Positions 62,028 to 64,000 of a stretch of 64,000 nt of DNA are shown here, piece after piece. Positions within the stretch are counted from its first letter, which is position 1. Each line of letters starts with the position of its first letter. The stretch covers positions 182,607-246,606 of the forward strand of contig NZ_KQ948673.1 in the NCBI RefSeq assembly GCF_001514145.1. Direction: 5' to 3'. The notes beneath the pieces are model-generated. The model was not told where the DNA came from. It did not search any database and saw nothing but the letters and a program-made list of their open reading frames with translations. This DNA is from Streptomyces canus. Its GTDB lineage: Bacteria > Actinomycetota > Actinomycetes > Streptomycetales > Streptomycetaceae. A program made the position numbers and the translations under genes.

Positions 62028-63047
62028 TCAGCCGTACAGGGCGGGCCGTTCCACGAGCTCCACGGTCATCCGGCCGCCCTCGTTCAGCGACCTCACGCCC
62101 GCCTCGCACACCGCGGCCGCCGCGTAGCCGTCCCACACGCTGGGGCCGGTGACCTCGCCGCGGCGGGTGGCGTCGACCCAGGCCTGGACCTCACGGTCGT
62201 AGGCGTCGGCGAAGCGTTCGACGAAGTCCTGGGCGATGGTGCCGCCCCAGCGTCCTGCCATGTTGGTGACCATGGCGTGGCCGTCGCCGACGCGGGCGGT
62301 ACCGCGTTCGCAGACCGCCTCGGCCTGGACCTGGTAGCCGAAGCCGCAGTTGACGAAGATCTCGACGTCGGCGAGGGCACCGCCGTCGGTCTCGAAGACG
62401 ACGAACTGCGGGTCCTGGAGGTCGTCGGGGGCGTTCGCGGACGGCGTCGGGCGCAGGACCGTGACCGCGGTGATCTCGTGCCCCAGCAGCCAGCGGGTCA
62501 CGTCGGTCTCGTGGGCCACGGAGTCGCTGATCAGCATGGAGCTGGTGAAGAAGGGCGGGCTCGCGGCGTTGCGGTGCCGGTTGTGCAGCATGAGCGGACG
62601 CCCCAACTGGCCTGTCTCCAGCAGGGACTTGAGCTTCATGTACTCGGTGTCGTAGCGCCGCATGAAGCCGACCTGGGCACGTCTGCGGCCCAGTCGTTGC
62701 TCGGCCTCCACGACCCGCAGCGCGGAGGCCGCGTCGGGGGTGAGCGGCTTCTCGCACAGCACCGGCAGATCGTGCTCGAAGGCCTGGAGGAGTGCCGCCT
62801 CGTGGGCGGGGCCCGGCGAGGCGATGAGGACGGCGTCGACGTCGGACGCCGCCATCGCCGAGGCCGGGTCGGTGTAGGCGGTGCAGCCGTCGACGCGGGC
62901 GGCGATCGTCTTGGCCCGTTCCGCGTCGACGTCCACGACGGCACTCACCCGCGCGCCGCTGACGACCTCATGGAGACGGCGGACGTGGTCGGCGCCCATC
63001 TTGCCGGTGCCGATGACGGCGACGCCCAAGTTGGCTCGCTCGGTCAT
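62028..63047 (-). CDS. inositol-dehydrogenase-like Gfo/Idh/MocA oxidoreductase
   Basis: A 339-residue protein: AVIGTGKMGADHVRRLH, LPVLCEKPLTPDAA, QVGFMRRYDTEYMKLKSLLE and ISDSVAHETDVTRWLLG with the catalytic His/Asp. The GFMRRYD and VHETD-type segments match IolG-like enzymes, and the order after the IolE-like gene suggests one inositol-related operon. The second of two ATGs is chosen because GAAGGGG lies 8 bases upstream of it, 11 bases after the upstream stop. Confidence 0.9.
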   Translation of the reverse strand: MTERANLGVAVIGTGKMGADHVRRLHEVVSGARVSAVVDVDAERAKTIAARVDGCTAYTDPASAMAASDVDAVLIASPGPAHEAALLQAFEHDLPVLCEKPLTPDAASALRVVEAEQRLGRRRAQVGFMRRYDTEYMKLKSLLETGQLGRPLMLHNRHRNAASPPFFTSSMLISDSVAHETDVTRWLLGHEITAVTVLRPTPSANAPDDLQDPQFVVFETDGGALADVEIFVNCGFGYQVQAEAVCERGTARVGDGHAMVTNMAGRWGGTIAQDFVERFADAYDREVQAWVDATRRGEVTGPSVWDGYAAAAVCEAGVRSLNEGGRMTVELVERPALYG

Positions 63048-63058
63048 GGTCATCCCCT

Positions 63059-63961
63059 TCAGGCGCCGCAGGACCTCAGGAACTTACGGGTGCGCACCGC
63101 GATCGGCAGCGGCTTGTCCGGCTCGCACGGGTACATGTCCTGCTCGACGATGGCGAACAGCTCCACGCCGAGCTTCTGCGCCGCCACCAGCACCGGCTCC
63201 AACTCGGGTACACCGGACGGCGGTTCGCACATCACCCCGCGCTGGACGGCCGGCCCGAACGGCACCTCGTTCGTGACGACGTCCGCGAGGATCTCCGGGT
63301 CGACCTGCTTGAGGTGGAGATAGCCGATGCGCTCGCCGTACGTCTCGATGAGCTTGACGCTGTCGCCTCCGCAGTAGGCGTAGTGCCCGGTGTCCAGACA
63401 GAGGTTGACGAGCTCGGAGTCCGTCGAGTCCAGGAAGTGCTCGACGTGGTCCTCGGTGTCGAGGTGGGTGTCGGCGTGCGGGTGGACGACGATGTCCAGG
63501 CCGTACGCCTCCTTCACCTCGTGGCCGAGCCGTTCCATGCCCTTGGTGAGGTGGGCCCACTGCTCGTGGGTCAGCTCCGGCGGCTCGAGGATCTCGGCGG
63601 TCTTGTCGTCGCGCCAGAAGGACGGGATGACGACGAGGTGCCTCGCCCCCATGGCCTGGGTGAGCGCGGCGACCTGGCTGACGTGCTCCCAGGTGGACTC
63701 CCAGACCGAGGGGCCGCGGTGCAGACCGGTGAAGACGGTGCCCGCCGAGACCTTGAGGTCGCGCCGGGCGATCTCGTCGGTCAGCCGGGCCGGGTCGGTC
63801 GGAAGATAGCCGTACGGCCCCAGCTCGATCCAGGAGTAGCCCGCCTCGGCGACCTCGTCCAGGAAGCGTTCCCACGGCACCTGCGCCGGGTCGTCGGGGA
63901 ACCAGACGCCCCAGGAGTCCGGGGCCGAGCCGACGCGGATACGGTCGAGTGGGGCCGCCAT
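63059..63961 (-). CDS. IolE/IolH-like sugar phosphate isomerase/epimerase
   Basis: A 300-residue xylose-isomerase-like TIM barrel. It starts RVGSAPDSWGVWFPDDP, the signature of 2-keto-myo-inositol dehydratases (IolE) and related inosose isomerases, followed by YSWIELGPYGYLP. Metal ligands are in IVVHPHADTHL and LCLDTGHYAYCGGD, then YLHLKQVDPE, and IVEQDMYP. It would dehydrate or isomerise the inosose produced by the neighbouring dehydrogenase. Its ATG lies one base after the stop of the upstream gene. Confidence 0.88.
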   Translation of the reverse strand: MAAPLDRIRVGSAPDSWGVWFPDDPAQVPWERFLDEVAEAGYSWIELGPYGYLPTDPARLTDEIARRDLKVSAGTVFTGLHRGPSVWESTWEHVSQVAALTQAMGARHLVVIPSFWRDDKTAEILEPPELTHEQWAHLTKGMERLGHEVKEAYGLDIVVHPHADTHLDTEDHVEHFLDSTDSELVNLCLDTGHYAYCGGDSVKLIETYGERIGYLHLKQVDPEILADVVTNEVPFGPAVQRGVMCEPPSGVPELEPVLVAAQKLGVELFAIVEQDMYPCEPDKPLPIAVRTRKFLRSCGA

Positions 63962-63962
63962 G

Positions 63963-64000
63963 TCAGGACTTCCCCTCGCCGGTGGCGGCCACGGGTGCGG
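63963..64000 (-). CDS. C-terminal end of an upstream gene
   Basis: Only the last 11 codons and TGA are inside the window (APVAATGEGKS). The stop is one base from the IolE-like start, so it is probably the preceding gene of that operon. Too short to identify; a transporter or kinase of the same pathway would be usual. Confidence 0.4.
   Translation of the reverse strand, partial: APVAATGEGKS

Overview
The window looks like chromosomal DNA of a Streptomyces or close relative. GC content is very high, nearly all third codon positions are G/C, start codons are often GTG, neighbouring genes commonly overlap by ATGA/GTGA, and the regulator repertoire (TetR, GntR, MarR, LacI, NarL-type kinase) and dispersed GC-rich repeats fit that genus. 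Naming the species is not possible from the sequence alone.

1-5.2 kb: a polar amino-acid/cystine-type ABC importer (permease, ATPase, lipoprotein; reverse strand) and an upstream glutathionyl-hydroquinone-reductase-like gene. Each is preceded by a short ORF with the (RRH)xDLLRVxSA core of actinobacterial sulfur leader peptides, which suggests a sulfur-responsive unit. Next to them lies a two-gene reverse-strand operon whose products share a RHIM-like amyloid motif (VQVGDGNTQHNTF): a small helical adaptor with the motif at its C-terminus, and a one-TM protein with it at its N-terminus. This is the most interesting small system in the window.

5.3-36.5 kb: an ABC exporter, a hexapeptide acyltransferase and a PAP2 phosphatase, then a long co-directional (reverse) exopolysaccharide locus of about 28 kb. 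Transcription order is initiating sugar-phosphate transferase, AlgD-type uronate dehydrogenase, glycosyltransferase, two Wzz-like proteins with degenerate kinase-like ends, AsnB-like amidotransferase, bi-domain oxidoreductase, heparinase II/III-like lyase, beta-helix lipoprotein, Wzy-like polymerase, glycosyltransferase, then a CDP-sugar set (C-methyltransferase, cytidylyltransferase, PIG-L deacetylase, SDR, DUF4910), Wzx-like flippase, GT2, pyruvyl transferase, RmlC-like epimerase and PLP aminotransferase. The product is predicted to be an acidic, possibly amidated or pyruvylated Wzx/Wzy-dependent polymer.

37-50 kb: tRNA-Pro(GGG); a TetR/MFS efflux pair with three palindromic operators; a gallate-like catabolic operon (GntR, GalB, GalC, GalD homologues, a VOC extradiol dioxygenase, and an AAHS transporter); and a MarR regulon with five copies of one palindromic box controlling an alcohol dehydrogenase with an aberrant C-terminus, an orphan histidine kinase and a second DHA2-type MFS pump.

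50-64 kb: a small membrane protein and a cupin, then sugar/cyclitol catabolism: two LacI regulators with recognisable operators, six Gfo/Idh/MocA dehydrogenases, a phytanoyl-CoA-dioxygenase-like enzyme, an SDR, an IolE-like isomerase/dehydratase and a TPR-like protein. One dehydrogenase carries an in-frame copy of a hairpin repeat.
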